From the NCBI RefSeq assembly GCF_009805585.1, contig NZ_VHIN01000010.1:620001-684000 (forward strand): a DNA stretch of 64,000 nt, in the 5' to 3' direction. Positions 25,944 through 35,169 of the stretch are shown piece by piece. This DNA comes from Glutamicibacter sp. JC586 (GTDB taxonomy: Bacteria > Actinomycetota > Actinomycetes > Actinomycetales > Micrococcaceae). Both the position numbers and the translations under genes were made by a program. Each line of letters starts with the position of its first letter. The first letter of the stretch is position 1. Below the pieces are notes generated by a model. The model was not told the DNA's origin, made no database searches, and saw nothing but the letters and a program-made list of their open reading frames with translations.

Positions 25944-27116
25944 GTGAGTAACAATGTAGATTTTTTGATCATTGGTGGCGGAGCTATGGGTTCGGGCACC
26001 GCACTGTCCCTGGCCCAAGGTGGCCACGAAGTATTACTTTTGGAGCGGTTCGAACCCGGCCATGTGAACGGGGCTTCCCACGGGACAACCCGTAATTTCA
26101 ACCCCGCCTATGCGCAGCCCGAATATCTACGATTGTTGCAACGCGCTAATACCCTGTGGGATGAGATTTCTCTGCAGGCCAATACCCAACTGCTCACCCG
26201 CACCGGGTTGGTTAATCACGGGATTGTCGCCGAGCAGCGAGCAATGCACCAGGTGCTAGCAGGCGCGGGTTTTGCCAGCGAACTGCTGAGCATCCCCGAA
26301 GCTCAAGAACGTTTTACCGGGATGAAATTTGAAACCGAGGTGTTGCATATTCCTGCCGGCGGGCAGATCAACGCCGATGCTGCGGTCTCGACCATGCAAG
26401 CACTAGCCACCGGTGCCGGGGCAACGATCAAACACCATCATCAGGCGCTAGCTATCGAGGTGATCGATGATGAGCTGGTTCGGGTCAGGGTTCGCCACCA
26501 GGACTCCGAGAGCACTGTGTCTGCCAAGCACCTGATCGTTACCGCAGGGGCGTGGACCCACCACTTGCTCGGAGTCCACAACCTGCCAGCTATCCACGTC
26601 ACCGAGGAGCACCCGGTGCACTTCGCGTTGAGCTCTACTTCAGCGAAGTTCCCTGGCTTTAACCACATAGTGGATGGCCGCCGGGATATTGGTTCACGCG
26701 TTTTTGGCCCGGTTTATGGCATGCACACTCCTGGTCAAGGGATCAAGGTTGGCTGGCACGGTTCGGGACAGGTCACGGATCCGGATCACCGCAAACATCA
26801 GGTCATAGAGGAACAAATTCTCGGACTTCAGCAGTACGCACAACGCTGGTTGCCAGAGGTGGACTCTCAGGTCTACGAGTCGGTCTCTTGCACGTATTCG
26901 AATACCGATGATGAAAACTTCATCTTGGACCGGCTCGGCCCGATCACCATCGGTGCAGGTTTCAGCGGTCACGGGTTTAAGTTTGTTCCGGCCATCGGTG
27001 AATACCTTGCTGGGTTGGCTTTGGGAACACGGGGCTCGGAGCCTTTGTTCTCTGCCTCATCCACCCAGCGCGCACCGTTGTTCTTAGAACGACGGCGCGC
27101 GCTGGGCATCAGCTAG
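25944..27116 (+). CDS. Monomeric sarcosine/N-methyltryptophan oxidase-like flavoenzyme
   Basis: A 390-residue FAD amine oxidase. The dinucleotide fold is IIGGGAMGSGTALSLAQGG near residue 8, and the substrate-domain pattern includes ENFILDRLGPITIGAGFSG (residues about 325-343) and GHGFKFVPAIGEYLAGLA. Close families are SolA and MSOX, which demethylate N-methyl amino acids and carry covalent FAD. Here the usual Cys is not obvious: the Tyr-Glu-Ser-Val-Ser-Cys-Thr-Tyr stretch near 310 has one Cys and may be the attachment site. Start is GTG 25944. Confidence 0.88.
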   Translation: MSNNVDFLIIGGGAMGSGTALSLAQGGHEVLLLERFEPGHVNGASHGTTRNFNPAYAQPEYLRLLQRANTLWDEISLQANTQLLTRTGLVNHGIVAEQRAMHQVLAGAGFASELLSIPEAQERFTGMKFETEVLHIPAGGQINADAAVSTMQALATGAGATIKHHHQALAIEVIDDELVRVRVRHQDSESTVSAKHLIVTAGAWTHHLLGVHNLPAIHVTEEHPVHFALSSTSAKFPGFNHIVDGRRDIGSRVFGPVYGMHTPGQGIKVGWHGSGQVTDPDHRKHQVIEEQILGLQQYAQRWLPEVDSQVYESVSCTYSNTDDENFILDRLGPITIGAGFSGHGFKFVPAIGEYLAGLALGTRGSEPLFSASSTQRAPLFLERRRALGIS

Positions 27117-27126
27117 CAGTCTCCCA

Positions 27127-28149
27127 TTAGCTTTGGGGTAGCTGCTGGGTGATGCAGTGAATTCCACCGCCACGGGCGAACAATTCGCGCGCATCCACGC
27201 TTACCACTTCGCGGCCTTGGTAGGCCTGAGCCAGAATGCGAGCGGCTTGCTGGTCATTGGGGTCATCAAAAGCGCAGGCGATCACGCCCTGATTGGTCAC
27301 CAGATGGTTGATGTAGGAGTAATCCACCCAGCCTTCCTCATCGCGTAGCACCGTGGGAGCTGGCACGGGAATCAGTGTGAGTTTCCGGCCCTGAGCATCG
27401 GTTGAGCTTTCGAGGCGTTGACGCACTTCCTGCGAGATCAGGAAATCTGGATGCTCGGGATTCTGCTGGTGGTGATAGAGCACCACCCCCGGTTCAGCGA
27501 AGCAGGCCACAATATCCACGTGACCTCGGGTGCCAAATTCTTCATTGTCGCGGGTTAGACCGCGATCCAACCAGATCACCTTTGAAACGCCCAGCAGCCG
27601 GGCGAATTCATCTTCAATCGTTTTTTCGCTGGCCCCTGGGTTTCGCCCCGGATCCAACTGAACGCTGCGGGTGGCCAGGATGGTTCCTTGACCATCAACG
27701 TGGATGCCACCACCCTCATTGGTGATGCTCGCACGCACTTCTGGAATCTCAGTGAGCTGAGCAAGGTGGCCCGCGATCAGGCTGTCTTTATCCCAACTCG
27801 CCCAGTTTTGGGCGCCCCACCCGTTGAAATTCCAGTTCACGGCGGCCCACTCGTTATTAGCGGTGTGCACAAATGTTGGTCCGATATCGCGCATCCAAGC
27901 ATCGTTGAGTTCGTGGACTGAATATTCCACGCTCTGACCTAGGTGTCGGCGCGCATCGGCCTCGCTGGAGGGATCAACCACCATGGTCACGGGCGTGAAT
28001 TTACAGATGGCTCGCGCGACCTGGCTCCACGTGGACCGAGCTGCTTCCGCTTCTTCTTCGGTGTCCCCCAGCGTGTAGCCGCCCGAGGGGAAGGCCATGA
28101 AAATCCGCTGGTGCGCTGCGGTCTCGGCGGGCATGAAGCACTCAGGCAT
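27127..28149 (-). CDS. aguA: Agmatine deiminase
   Basis: A 340-residue guanidino-group-modifying enzyme that turns agmatine into N-carbamoylputrescine and ammonia. The C-terminal nucleophile is Cys332 in GGGIHCITQQ, and earlier blocks WMRDIGPTFV and EGGGIHVDG match the family. The ATG at 28149 has an AGAAGGAAG ribosome site and overlaps the aguB stop by 8 bases (ATGCCTGA). A longer frame to 28188 lies inside aguB. It forms an operon with aguB, whose product does the next step to putrescine. Confidence 0.93.
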   Translation of the reverse strand: MPECFMPAETAAHQRIFMAFPSGGYTLGDTEEEAEAARSTWSQVARAICKFTPVTMVVDPSSEADARRHLGQSVEYSVHELNDAWMRDIGPTFVHTANNEWAAVNWNFNGWGAQNWASWDKDSLIAGHLAQLTEIPEVRASITNEGGGIHVDGQGTILATRSVQLDPGRNPGASEKTIEDEFARLLGVSKVIWLDRGLTRDNEEFGTRGHVDIVACFAEPGVVLYHHQQNPEHPDFLISQEVRQRLESSTDAQGRKLTLIPVPAPTVLRDEEGWVDYSYINHLVTNQGVIACAFDDPNDQQAARILAQAYQGREVVSVDARELFARGGGIHCITQQLPQS

Positions 28150-29122
28150 GTGAATCTTCCTTCTGCTCGCCCAACTGTGAATCAACACGCGGTTGTGTCA
28201 ACGCCGAATAGGTTTCCGGGCGACGGGTGCGCAGGAATGGGAAGAGCGCGAGCCAGTCCCGGCGCGCGTCCAAATCCAAGGTGGCCACCAAGACGGCCGA
28301 TTCATCCCGCGGGGCGCGGGCAAGGATGCGCCCGTAGGGGTCGGAGATGAAAGAGGACCCGTAGAAGGCCAATGCTCCTTCATCGCCCCAGCGGTTAGGT
28401 ACCACCATGAATAGACCGTTGGCGATGCCGTTGCCAACAATCGTTTGGCGCCACAGTGGTTCGGTATCAAAGTCTGGGTGATCCGGCTCTGAGCCGATGG
28501 CCGTGGGGTAGGCCAGCAGGTCGGCACCTGCCAGTGAGTAGATGCGTGGTGGTTCGCTAAACCACTCATCCCAACAGGTGGGCAGCCCCATGGACACATC
28601 TCCTAGTGCAGGAATTTGGTGCACCGGATATGGGTCTTCGTTCGGGCCTTCGCGGAAGTACTTGTCTTCATAATATCCGGCGGTGCGCGGAATGTGCAGC
28701 TTGTTGGTGGCTGCCACCAGTTCTCCCTCAGGCGAAACAATGATGGCGGTGTTCAGGCCCAGTCCGTCGGTATCCGGTGCCGTGCGGAACAGGGAAATAT
28801 GCACGTGGATGTTGTAAGTGGCGGCCATGTTTTTGGCGAAGCTGAAGGTTTTGCCGGTCAGCAGATCTTCGGCGGTGGCATCGGCGCGCGCCGCATCCGG
28901 GATTTCGAAGGCCGGGTACTTGCTCAGCGTGAGTTCTGGCAGGAAGACGATTTGTGCGCCGTGTCCAGCTGCCCGCTTGATACCTTCTTCCAGCTCAGCC
29001 TCGGTCTCGGCCGGGTTTTCGTGCCAGCGGTGCTGGACCAGGGCTACGGTGAGTGTGCCACGCTCGGCCTCGTCAACGCGGGCAGGAGACTCAGGTGGGG
29101 TCATGGCCAAAATTTCTTGCAT
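28142..29122 (-). CDS. aguB: Carbon-nitrogen hydrolase, probable N-carbamoylputrescine amidase
   Basis: A 326-residue nitrilase-superfamily enzyme with the triad Glu63 (LPELTLSKYP), Lys141 (KLHIPRTAGYYEDKYF) and Cys183 (LPTCWDEWF). It would release CO2 and ammonia from N-carbamoylputrescine to give putrescine. The first 22 residues are an N-terminal extension. The ATG has an AAGGTGA ribosome site. It is the first gene of the agmatine operon and is divergent from a TetR regulator, with two matching operators between them. Confidence 0.9.
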   Translation of the reverse strand: MQEILAMTPPESPARVDEAERGTLTVALVQHRWHENPAETEAELEEGIKRAAGHGAQIVFLPELTLSKYPAFEIPDAARADATAEDLLTGKTFSFAKNMAATYNIHVHISLFRTAPDTDGLGLNTAIIVSPEGELVAATNKLHIPRTAGYYEDKYFREGPNEDPYPVHQIPALGDVSMGLPTCWDEWFSEPPRIYSLAGADLLAYPTAIGSEPDHPDFDTEPLWRQTIVGNGIANGLFMVVPNRWGDEGALAFYGSSFISDPYGRILARAPRDESAVLVATLDLDARRDWLALFPFLRTRRPETYSALTQPRVDSQLGEQKEDSHA

Positions 29123-29141
29123 GGTTCACCTTCAGGTTCAT

Positions 29142-29160
29142 AAACGAATGTGATTCGTTT
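29142..29160. promoter_or_regulatory. TetR operator copy 1 of the agmatine operon
   Basis: Perfect inverted repeat AAACGAA-5-TTCGTTT, 19 bases before the aguB start. The same half-sites and 5-base spacer recur at 29201-29217, which makes a regulator-specific operator likely. Confidence 0.65.
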
Positions 29161-29200
29161 TATAGCGTAGAGCCATTTCGGCGATCATGGCAAGAGATTT

Positions 29201-29217
29201 AACGAATAAGTTTCGTT
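29201..29217. promoter_or_regulatory. TetR operator copy 2 of the agmatine operon
   Basis: Inverted repeat AACGAA-5-TTCGTT, matching copy 1 in sequence and spacing. It lies 48 bases before the TetR start, placed to control the regulator itself. Confidence 0.65.
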
Positions 29218-29265
29218 TATTTTGTGTATGCTCATGTCAAGAGATTTTCAAGCACAGGAGTGAGC

Positions 29266-29883
29266 ATGGCCCGGCCATCACAACCCAAACTGAGCATCCC
29301 CGCCATCGCCAAGGCTGCCCTGAAACTCGTCGATGCGCAGGGCGATTTCACGTTGCCCCAACTAGCCAAAGCGCTGAAAGTCTCGGCTTCCTCGCTCTAC
29401 AACCACGTCCAGGGCAGAGACGAAATCATTGAACTGATGCGCGGGCAAGCTATGCAAGTCATCAGCCTGCCCCACCTAGAACCGGAGAAATGGCAAGAGA
29501 GCGTTCAACTCATCGCCACCGAATACTGGGCTTCTTATTCAAAGCACCCGCGCCTGATCCCCTTGATGACCAGCTACACGGTCCGCGACTCCACCACTCT
29601 GCGTGTGTACGACGCGCTCGCCGAGGCCTTCGCCGCGGCCGGGTTCGCACCGAAACAGCGACTGCAAGCCATCACCATCATCGATTCCTTCATCCTGGGT
29701 TCAGCCTTGGACGCCGCAGCCCCAGCGGAAGTTTGGCTGGCCGACGAACAGGCTTCCCCCGAGTTCAAGGCCGCCCTGGAGTCGGGACAGAATACCGAGG
29801 ATCGAGCTCGTCAAACCTTTGAACTGGGCTTAGAGATCATCCTCGATGGGCTCGCGCGCACAGTGCCAACCACCAGAGCCTAG
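29266..29883 (+). CDS. TetR-family regulator of the agmatine operon
   Basis: A 205-residue regulator with an N-terminal helix-turn-helix (FTLPQLAKALKVSASSLYNHV) and a long helical effector domain (HPRLIPLMTSYTV, FILGSALDAAAPAEVW). The ATG at 29266 has an AGGAG ribosome site; a frame from 29224 is longer but lacks one. It is divergent from aguB-aguA and probably responds to agmatine or a product. Its stop shares bases with the glutaminase stop on the other strand. Confidence 0.9.
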   Translation: MARPSQPKLSIPAIAKAALKLVDAQGDFTLPQLAKALKVSASSLYNHVQGRDEIIELMRGQAMQVISLPHLEPEKWQESVQLIATEYWASYSKHPRLIPLMTSYTVRDSTTLRVYDALAEAFAAAGFAPKQRLQAITIIDSFILGSALDAAAPAEVWLADEQASPEFKAALESGQNTEDRARQTFELGLEIILDGLARTVPTTRA

Positions 29884-30920
29884 GTCCAAGTCAGCTTGCT
29901 GGGCGCCGAAGCAAAGAGGTTCAGACCCATGGCGCGCGAGAGCTGCCCAATGGCCAACTGGGCGCGCACCGAGTTCCCAGCCATATCAAGAGGTGGCGAA
30001 AAAGCTCCGATAGCACCCTTGCCTGGGGCCACGGCGACAATGCCACCAGAGACCCCGGACTTCGCTGGAATTCCGATTTCAAAGAGCCACTCACCTGAGC
30101 GTTCATACAGCCCATTGCTGGCCACCGTGGCCAGGGTATCGCGGCAAACATCGGCATCCACCACCCGCTTGCCGGTCACTGGGTTCACCCCGCCATCGGC
30201 TAGGGTCGCACCCATAATGGCGAGGTCCTGGGCGGTTATATTCAGCGAACACTGCTTGGTATAAACATCAACGGCGTCGACTGGATCATTATCGAGCCGC
30301 CCGTTGCTCTTGAGTAGATAACCCAACGCCTTATTGCGCTCATTGGCCAGAGATTCAGAGTGGTAGACCTCATCGTCCAGGCTCAAGGACCGTCCGGCAA
30401 AAGCTGATAAGCCTTCCCGAACGTTCTCCCACTTTTTGGCGGCGGTCTTTCCCGGAATCAACGAGGTGGTGGCAATCGCCCCAGCGTTGACCATCGGATT
30501 CATCGGGTGCCCATTGTTCAGCTCAACCGCCATCACGGAGTTGAAGGACATTCCGGTGTTGTTCACGCCGATGCGTTCGCGCACCGCTTCGCGCCCGTGC
30601 TCTTGCAGTACCAAGGCATACACAAACATCTTGGAAATCGACTGAATCGAGAATTGGTGGGAGCAGTCCCCCACCGCGTGCACGGATCCGTCAACGTGCG
30701 CCATGGCGATGCCAAAGAGGTCCGGGTCGGCCTGACCGAGGATCGGAATGTAGTGCGCGAGCAGACCCTCGTCGACCTCGGCGTAGCGTTCGTGGGCCTC
30801 TTTCAGTAACGCATCAATCTGGTCGTGTTCCAGCGCACCGGTTGATACCTGCTGAACTACGTCGTCAAAATCCGTAGGAATGGTCTCGTTATTGCCTTCC
30901 GAAGGATAGTTCACTGCCAC
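29880..30920 (-). CDS. glsA: Glutaminase
   Basis: A 346-residue glutaminase of the beta-lactamase-like fold. Ser94 and Lys97 in SIQSISKMF form the catalytic pair, and MNPMVNAGAI and GVSGGIVAVAPGKGAIG are family blocks. It hydrolyses glutamine to glutamate and ammonia. Start is GTG 30920 after an AAAGGCAG stretch. A second GTG two codons on is possible. It converges on the TetR gene with a 4-base overlap. Confidence 0.95.
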   Translation of the reverse strand: MAVNYPSEGNNETIPTDFDDVVQQVSTGALEHDQIDALLKEAHERYAEVDEGLLAHYIPILGQADPDLFGIAMAHVDGSVHAVGDCSHQFSIQSISKMFVYALVLQEHGREAVRERIGVNNTGMSFNSVMAVELNNGHPMNPMVNAGAIATTSLIPGKTAAKKWENVREGLSAFAGRSLSLDDEVYHSESLANERNKALGYLLKSNGRLDNDPVDAVDVYTKQCSLNITAQDLAIMGATLADGGVNPVTGKRVVDADVCRDTLATVASNGLYERSGEWLFEIGIPAKSGVSGGIVAVAPGKGAIGAFSPPLDMAGNSVRAQLAIGQLSRAMGLNLFASAPSKLTWT

Positions 30921-31102
30921 CTGCCTTTGCTCAGAGAAAACGACTGATCATGCGTAACTGACTTGAGACTACCAATATCTCACGCCCCAAAGTACGCTAT
31001 CGCTAGCACAGTGGACACTTCCACGGTTAGGCTATGTGTTTTCTACGACAATGTGGATCATCTTACAGCGCGATGACCCTTGGCTGACCTAGCATTTTGA
31101 GT

Positions 31103-31525
31103 ATGGCTAAGGGTATTACATTTCATACGCGCAAGTGGGTTCGCCCAGAAGATCTGAATGCAAATGGCACGCTGTTCGGCGGTAGCCTTTTGCGCTGGAT
31201 TGATGAAGAAGCTGCAATCTACTCCATCATTCAGCTGGGCAACAAGCATGTTGTCACCAAGTTCATGTCCGAAATCAATTTCATTGCCTCCGCAAAGGAA
31301 GGCGACCTGATCGAGATGGGTCTGACGGCCATCGATTTCGGCAACACCTCAATTACTTTGCGTGCAGAAGTACGCAACATCTTTACTCAGGAATCGATCC
31401 TGACCATCGAAAAGATCGTCTTTGTGAATATCGGAGAAGACGGAAAGCCAGAACCACACGGCTACGACCACATCACGTACACCCGTGACCGGATTCCCCT
31501 GGAGATCACCACCGCGCTGATCTAG
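31103..31525 (+). CDS. Hotdog-fold acyl-CoA thioesterase
   Basis: A 140-residue YciA-type thioesterase with the hotdog pattern NANGTLFGGSLLRWIDEEAAI, quoted here in its core GTLFGGSLLRWIDE, and VTKFMSEINFIASAKEGD. These enzymes hydrolyse short to medium acyl-CoA esters. The ATG at 31103 has no clear ribosome site. A weak stem-loop pair follows the gene. Confidence 0.9.
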   Translation: MAKGITFHTRKWVRPEDLNANGTLFGGSLLRWIDEEAAIYSIIQLGNKHVVTKFMSEINFIASAKEGDLIEMGLTAIDFGNTSITLRAEVRNIFTQESILTIEKIVFVNIGEDGKPEPHGYDHITYTRDRIPLEITTALI

Positions 31526-31577
31526 TTCAACGCACCAAAGACCCTAAGCCCACACTGCATTCAGGGTGTTTTCAAGG

Positions 31578-31615
31578 CCTCGAGCTATTGCACTGACATA
31601 GTGCTCAGCTCGGGG
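31578..31615 (+). terminator. Stem-loop after the thioesterase gene
   Basis: GCCTCGAGCT and AGCTCGGGG pair as an outer stem, GCACT and AGTGC as an inner stem, followed by TCTTGTT. A rho-independent terminator is likely. Confidence 0.55.
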
Positions 31616-31728
31616 TCTTGTTGCCTATTTATGGAAGTTCTCCCAGCGCTCTTGATCTGGCACGATGCATAACGCAGAGTAGTAGTTGCTATCAAGCAGC
31701 ACCCGCCTTTTTAGGAGCGAGCACAGCC

Positions 31729-32160
31729 ATGGGCCAAATGATTTTTGTCAATCTTCCAACCGCAGATTTAGCCACAGCAGACAAGTTTTACGAGGCACTG
31801 GGATTCGCCAAGAATCCTGCCTTTTCCGACGAGAATGCCACGTCATGGATCATCGATGAGAACATCTTTGTCATGAGCCTGCAGCAAGAGTTTTTCGGCA
31901 GTTTCTTGGTCAACGGTGACAAGCCAGGCCTAGGTTCTGGCCAACGTGAAGTGCTCAACGCTCTCTCGGCTGACACCCGCGAAGGCGTGGATGATTTTGT
32001 GACCCGTGCCCAAGCAGGTGGCGGCAGTATCTACCGTGCCGCTGACGAACCTTTCCCTGGAATGTATCAGGCTGCCGTTCAAGACCCGGACGGGCATGTC
32101 TGGGAAATTTCATGGATGAGCCCAGAAGCTTTGCAGTCCATGGAAGCTTCTGAGGGCTAA
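31729..32160 (+). CDS. VOC-family (glyoxalase-like) protein
   Basis: A 143-residue single-domain VOC protein: MIFVNLPTADLATADKFY at the start, and VQDPDGHVWEISWM at the end with the C-terminal metal-ligand pattern. A longer frame starts at 31618, but the ATG at 31729 has an AGGAG site 10 bases upstream and starts the domain. It may be a lyase or antibiotic-binding protein; no partner is visible. Confidence 0.87.
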   Translation: MGQMIFVNLPTADLATADKFYEALGFAKNPAFSDENATSWIIDENIFVMSLQQEFFGSFLVNGDKPGLGSGQREVLNALSADTREGVDDFVTRAQAGGGSIYRAADEPFPGMYQAAVQDPDGHVWEISWMSPEALQSMEASEG

Positions 32161-32173
32161 ATCCAGCCAGGGT

Positions 32174-33013
32174 CTAGGACACCTCTGAATTCCGTAGATG
32201 CCGTGCAGTAGAAACTGCGTGGCGTTTACGGAATTGCTTTTTCATCCCCTTAGCGGGGTACATCGGTTCTGGCCACCGCGGTTGAAGCTCATCACCTAAG
32301 GTCACTCCACGCATCCTGCGCCCGAACATGGGAAGCACCCATTGCCTCAGCCATTCCACATCACGCTGGGTTGCCTGCCAAAATCCCGCGTGCTCGGCAT
32401 GGCCCAAGGGTGTAAATTCCAGTTGGTGCTCAGACTCTAGGATCTCCAGAATCCGAATGGCCATGTAGCGATGACCAGCTCGATTCATGTGGAGTTTGTC
32501 GATGTCCCACATGCGCCGATCCCGATATGCATCCCATTGCCAATAATCAACCAGCACGATGCTTTCGGGATACTTCTCCGCCAGCTTCCGCACACAATCG
32601 TTGAAGCGCCAGTTCCGGCGCTTAAATGGAGCCAAGACTGGATGGACCGGGATATCAAAGCCGGTAAACAGCAAGACTTTCGCTCCTGTGGACACCAGAT
32701 CCTCCACGGCCTGCGAATAACGTTCAAGGAAAATTCGCATGTCTTTGCGGAACTCTAGAATGTCATTTCCGCCGGCATAAAAGGTGATCACATCGGGCTT
32801 GAGCTCAAGGGCAACGGGGATCTGTTCTTCAATGATTTGTTCCAGGCGGCGGCTTCGAATTCCGAGATTCACGTACTGCCACTGTGGGTCGGCCTTGGAG
32901 AGCTGTTTGGCCACACGATCAGCCCAGCCACGCACACCGTTGGGTAGCCGAGGCTCCCAGTCCCCTACCCCTTCGGTGAAAGAATCCCCCAGCGCCATAA
33001 ATAGCCGTCCCAT
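32174..33013 (-). CDS. SGNH/GDSL-family hydrolase
   Basis: A 279-residue esterase-like protein. Block I is ALGDSFTEGVGD with the catalytic Ser near residue 11; a Gly in LGIRSRR, Asn in YAGGNDIL and the Asp-His pair in IDKLHMNRAGH complete the SGNH set. No signal peptide is seen, so it acts in the cytoplasm. Its C-terminal 40 residues are basic. The physiological ester is unknown. Confidence 0.9.
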   Translation of the reverse strand: MGRLFMALGDSFTEGVGDWEPRLPNGVRGWADRVAKQLSKADPQWQYVNLGIRSRRLEQIIEEQIPVALELKPDVITFYAGGNDILEFRKDMRIFLERYSQAVEDLVSTGAKVLLFTGFDIPVHPVLAPFKRRNWRFNDCVRKLAEKYPESIVLVDYWQWDAYRDRRMWDIDKLHMNRAGHRYMAIRILEILESEHQLEFTPLGHAEHAGFWQATQRDVEWLRQWVLPMFGRRMRGVTLGDELQPRWPEPMYPAKGMKKQFRKRHAVSTARHLRNSEVS

Positions 33014-33217
33014 GATAGCGAGGCTATTGCTTCAATATGCATGGCGCTGAGATTCCAGTTGAATTCCGGGTAAATGCTACAGATCCTATGCTCAGAACAT
33101 CTTGCACGCCATGACGGTTCATCACCAGAGCTAGGGCTGGGAAGTTCGGGTTTTCCATAATGAACTTCTCCGGTTCCCTCGGTACCCGCGCCACAACGCG
33201 CAATCTACTGTTGAATT

Positions 33218-34492
33218 ATGACTTCGACACTTAGGTCTTTCCCGGGCACCGCTACCGGGCGCCCACCACTGAAATTAGGGTTCACCCTGCTGCATTTAGC
33301 AGTGCTTGGAACCTTCGGCATTATCGGGCTTTCGCTATTGCTCACCTGGCTAGCCGTCGGCATCGGGTTGATCCCTCTGTTGGGTCTGGGCCTAGTGCTA
33401 CTCGTGGGATTGCTCTTCACGCTCTTTGCCGTGGCACGCAGCGAAATCCTGCGTGTTAGCGGTCTCTACGGCATCGATGCGGTCCCGCTAAACTGGCCAC
33501 AACGCCGCGGTCCAGGCTTCGGAGAGTACCTCAGAACACTTGGCCGGGCAGTGGCTGATGGCCGCATGTGGGCGGCCATCGGGAGTTTGGTCCTCTCCTG
33601 CATTATCGGCACGATAATGCTCGGGGTACTGCAATGGAGCGTGCACTTCGCGATCATCTCCTTCGCACCACTGACCAATGTGGAAACGGTGGCCGGTCCG
33701 CTCTCCTTGCACACCCCAGCAGCCCAGGCACCGTGGCTGATGCTCTTGGCCATTGCCGGGGCCGGCATCGTGGTTAGTTCTGCCTTCTTACATCGCAGCA
33801 TCTCGGTGGGCATCATCGGATCATTAGCCCGTGAAACTGAACTGACCGAGCGGGTACGCAGCACCACCGTGCAACGTGAAGGCGCGGTTCGCGCCGCCGA
33901 AGTAGAACGGACCAGGATCGAGCGGGACCTCCACGATGGGGTGCAACCGCGACTGGTGTCGGTAGCGATGACCCTGGGCTTGGCTCACCAGCAGATTGAC
34001 GCCAATCCTGAACAGGCCAAAGAACTGGTGGCCGAAGCCCATGCCTCCACCAAGTCTGCCATCACCGAGCTGCGCCAGCTCACCCGGGGTATCTACGCTT
34101 CGGTACTCGATGATCGTGGTTTGGATGCTGCCCTGTCGGCGGTAGCCGGACGCTCCCACATCCCGGTCCAACTCGACGTGCAGTTAGAGGGACGCTACCC
34201 CCGCGTGGCCGAAGCGGCCGTGTACTTCGCCATCGCCGAAGCATTGACCAATGCGGCCAAACACTCACGGGCTCAACGCTGTCAGGTCACGGTGCGGGTC
34301 CGGGAAAATGCTGGGGCACAGTTCCTATGGGCAAAGGTGGAAGACAATGGCGTGGGCGCTGCTGTCATCACCCCGGGTGGTGGACTCGACGGTATCAATA
34401 ACCGGGTGGTGGCCGCCGGTGGAACCCTGGACCTGCACAGCCCTGCCGGTGGACCAACAACTGTGGAAGTGAGTGTGCCATGCGCGTACTAA
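33218..34492 (+). CDS. Sensor histidine kinase, LiaS/DesK type
   Basis: A 424-residue kinase with four hydrophobic segments in a Sensor-type domain (residues about 20-200), His239 in ERTRIERDLHDGVQPRL, and a HATPase domain ending in a GGGLDGINNRV stretch. It overlaps the response regulator by 13 bases. The three-gene layout with a DUF4097 membrane protein suggests envelope-stress sensing. The ATG has no ribosome site, and a TACTGT element lies 6 bases before it, so it may be leaderless. Confidence 0.93.
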   Translation: MTSTLRSFPGTATGRPPLKLGFTLLHLAVLGTFGIIGLSLLLTWLAVGIGLIPLLGLGLVLLVGLLFTLFAVARSEILRVSGLYGIDAVPLNWPQRRGPGFGEYLRTLGRAVADGRMWAAIGSLVLSCIIGTIMLGVLQWSVHFAIISFAPLTNVETVAGPLSLHTPAAQAPWLMLLAIAGAGIVVSSAFLHRSISVGIIGSLARETELTERVRSTTVQREGAVRAAEVERTRIERDLHDGVQPRLVSVAMTLGLAHQQIDANPEQAKELVAEAHASTKSAITELRQLTRGIYASVLDDRGLDAALSAVAGRSHIPVQLDVQLEGRYPRVAEAAVYFAIAEALTNAAKHSRAQRCQVTVRVRENAGAQFLWAKVEDNGVGAAVITPGGGLDGINNRVVAAGGTLDLHSPAGGPTTVEVSVPCAY

Positions 34493-35169
34493 TTTGTGAA
34501 GATTCGGTCCTGTTACGTGAAGGACTGGTGCGCCTGCTCGATCACAGCGGTCATCGGGTAGTTGCCGATCTGCCCGATGCCACCGGGCTCATGGACTTCT
34601 TGGAAACGGTGGCCGACGAGGACTTCCCGCAGATCGCCATCTTAGATGTCCGCCTGCCACCGACCTACACCGATGAAGGTATTCGAGCTGCCCTTCAGGT
34701 GCGCAAAACCTACCCGGATTTACCGCTTCTGGTGCTCTCCCAATATGTAGAGGAACGCTACGCTGCGGAACTAATCTCCACCCAATCAGGGGCCATCGGT
34801 TATTTGCTCAAGGACAGGGTGGCCGATGTTAGTGAGTTCATTGCCTCGCTTGAGCAGATTGCCGCCGGCGGCACCATCTTGGATCAGGAAGTGGTGGCAC
34901 AGCTGTTGACCAGACGTAACCACGAGGAGCGGATGCAACGACTCACCGATCGTGAACGCAGCGTGCTAGCTGCCCTCGCCGAAGGCAAATCCAATCAGGC
35001 CATCGCCGCCTTGCTCTTCCTTTCGGAAGCCAGCGTTGAAAAATACATCACCTCCATCTTCCAAAAGCTCGGCTTAGAGGCCGACGGAACGGGCAACCGG
35101 CGTGTGCTGGCGGCCTTGGCACATATACAAAACCTGGGCACCAACCACACAGACAGGAACGAATCATGA
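34480..35169 (+). CDS. NarL/LuxR-type response regulator
   Basis: A 229-residue regulator. The receiver domain has Asp56 in AILDVRLPPT and Lys109 in GYLLKDRV; the C-terminal helix-turn-helix has LTDRERSVLAALAEGKSNQA. Its start lies inside the kinase gene (13-base overlap), and its stop overlaps the next ATG by 4 bases (ATGA). It is expected to regulate its own operon and possibly pspA downstream. Confidence 0.95.
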   Translation: MRVLICEDSVLLREGLVRLLDHSGHRVVADLPDATGLMDFLETVADEDFPQIAILDVRLPPTYTDEGIRAALQVRKTYPDLPLLVLSQYVEERYAAELISTQSGAIGYLLKDRVADVSEFIASLEQIAAGGTILDQEVVAQLLTRRNHEERMQRLTDRERSVLAALAEGKSNQAIAALLFLSEASVEKYITSIFQKLGLEADGTGNRRVLAALAHIQNLGTNHTDRNES

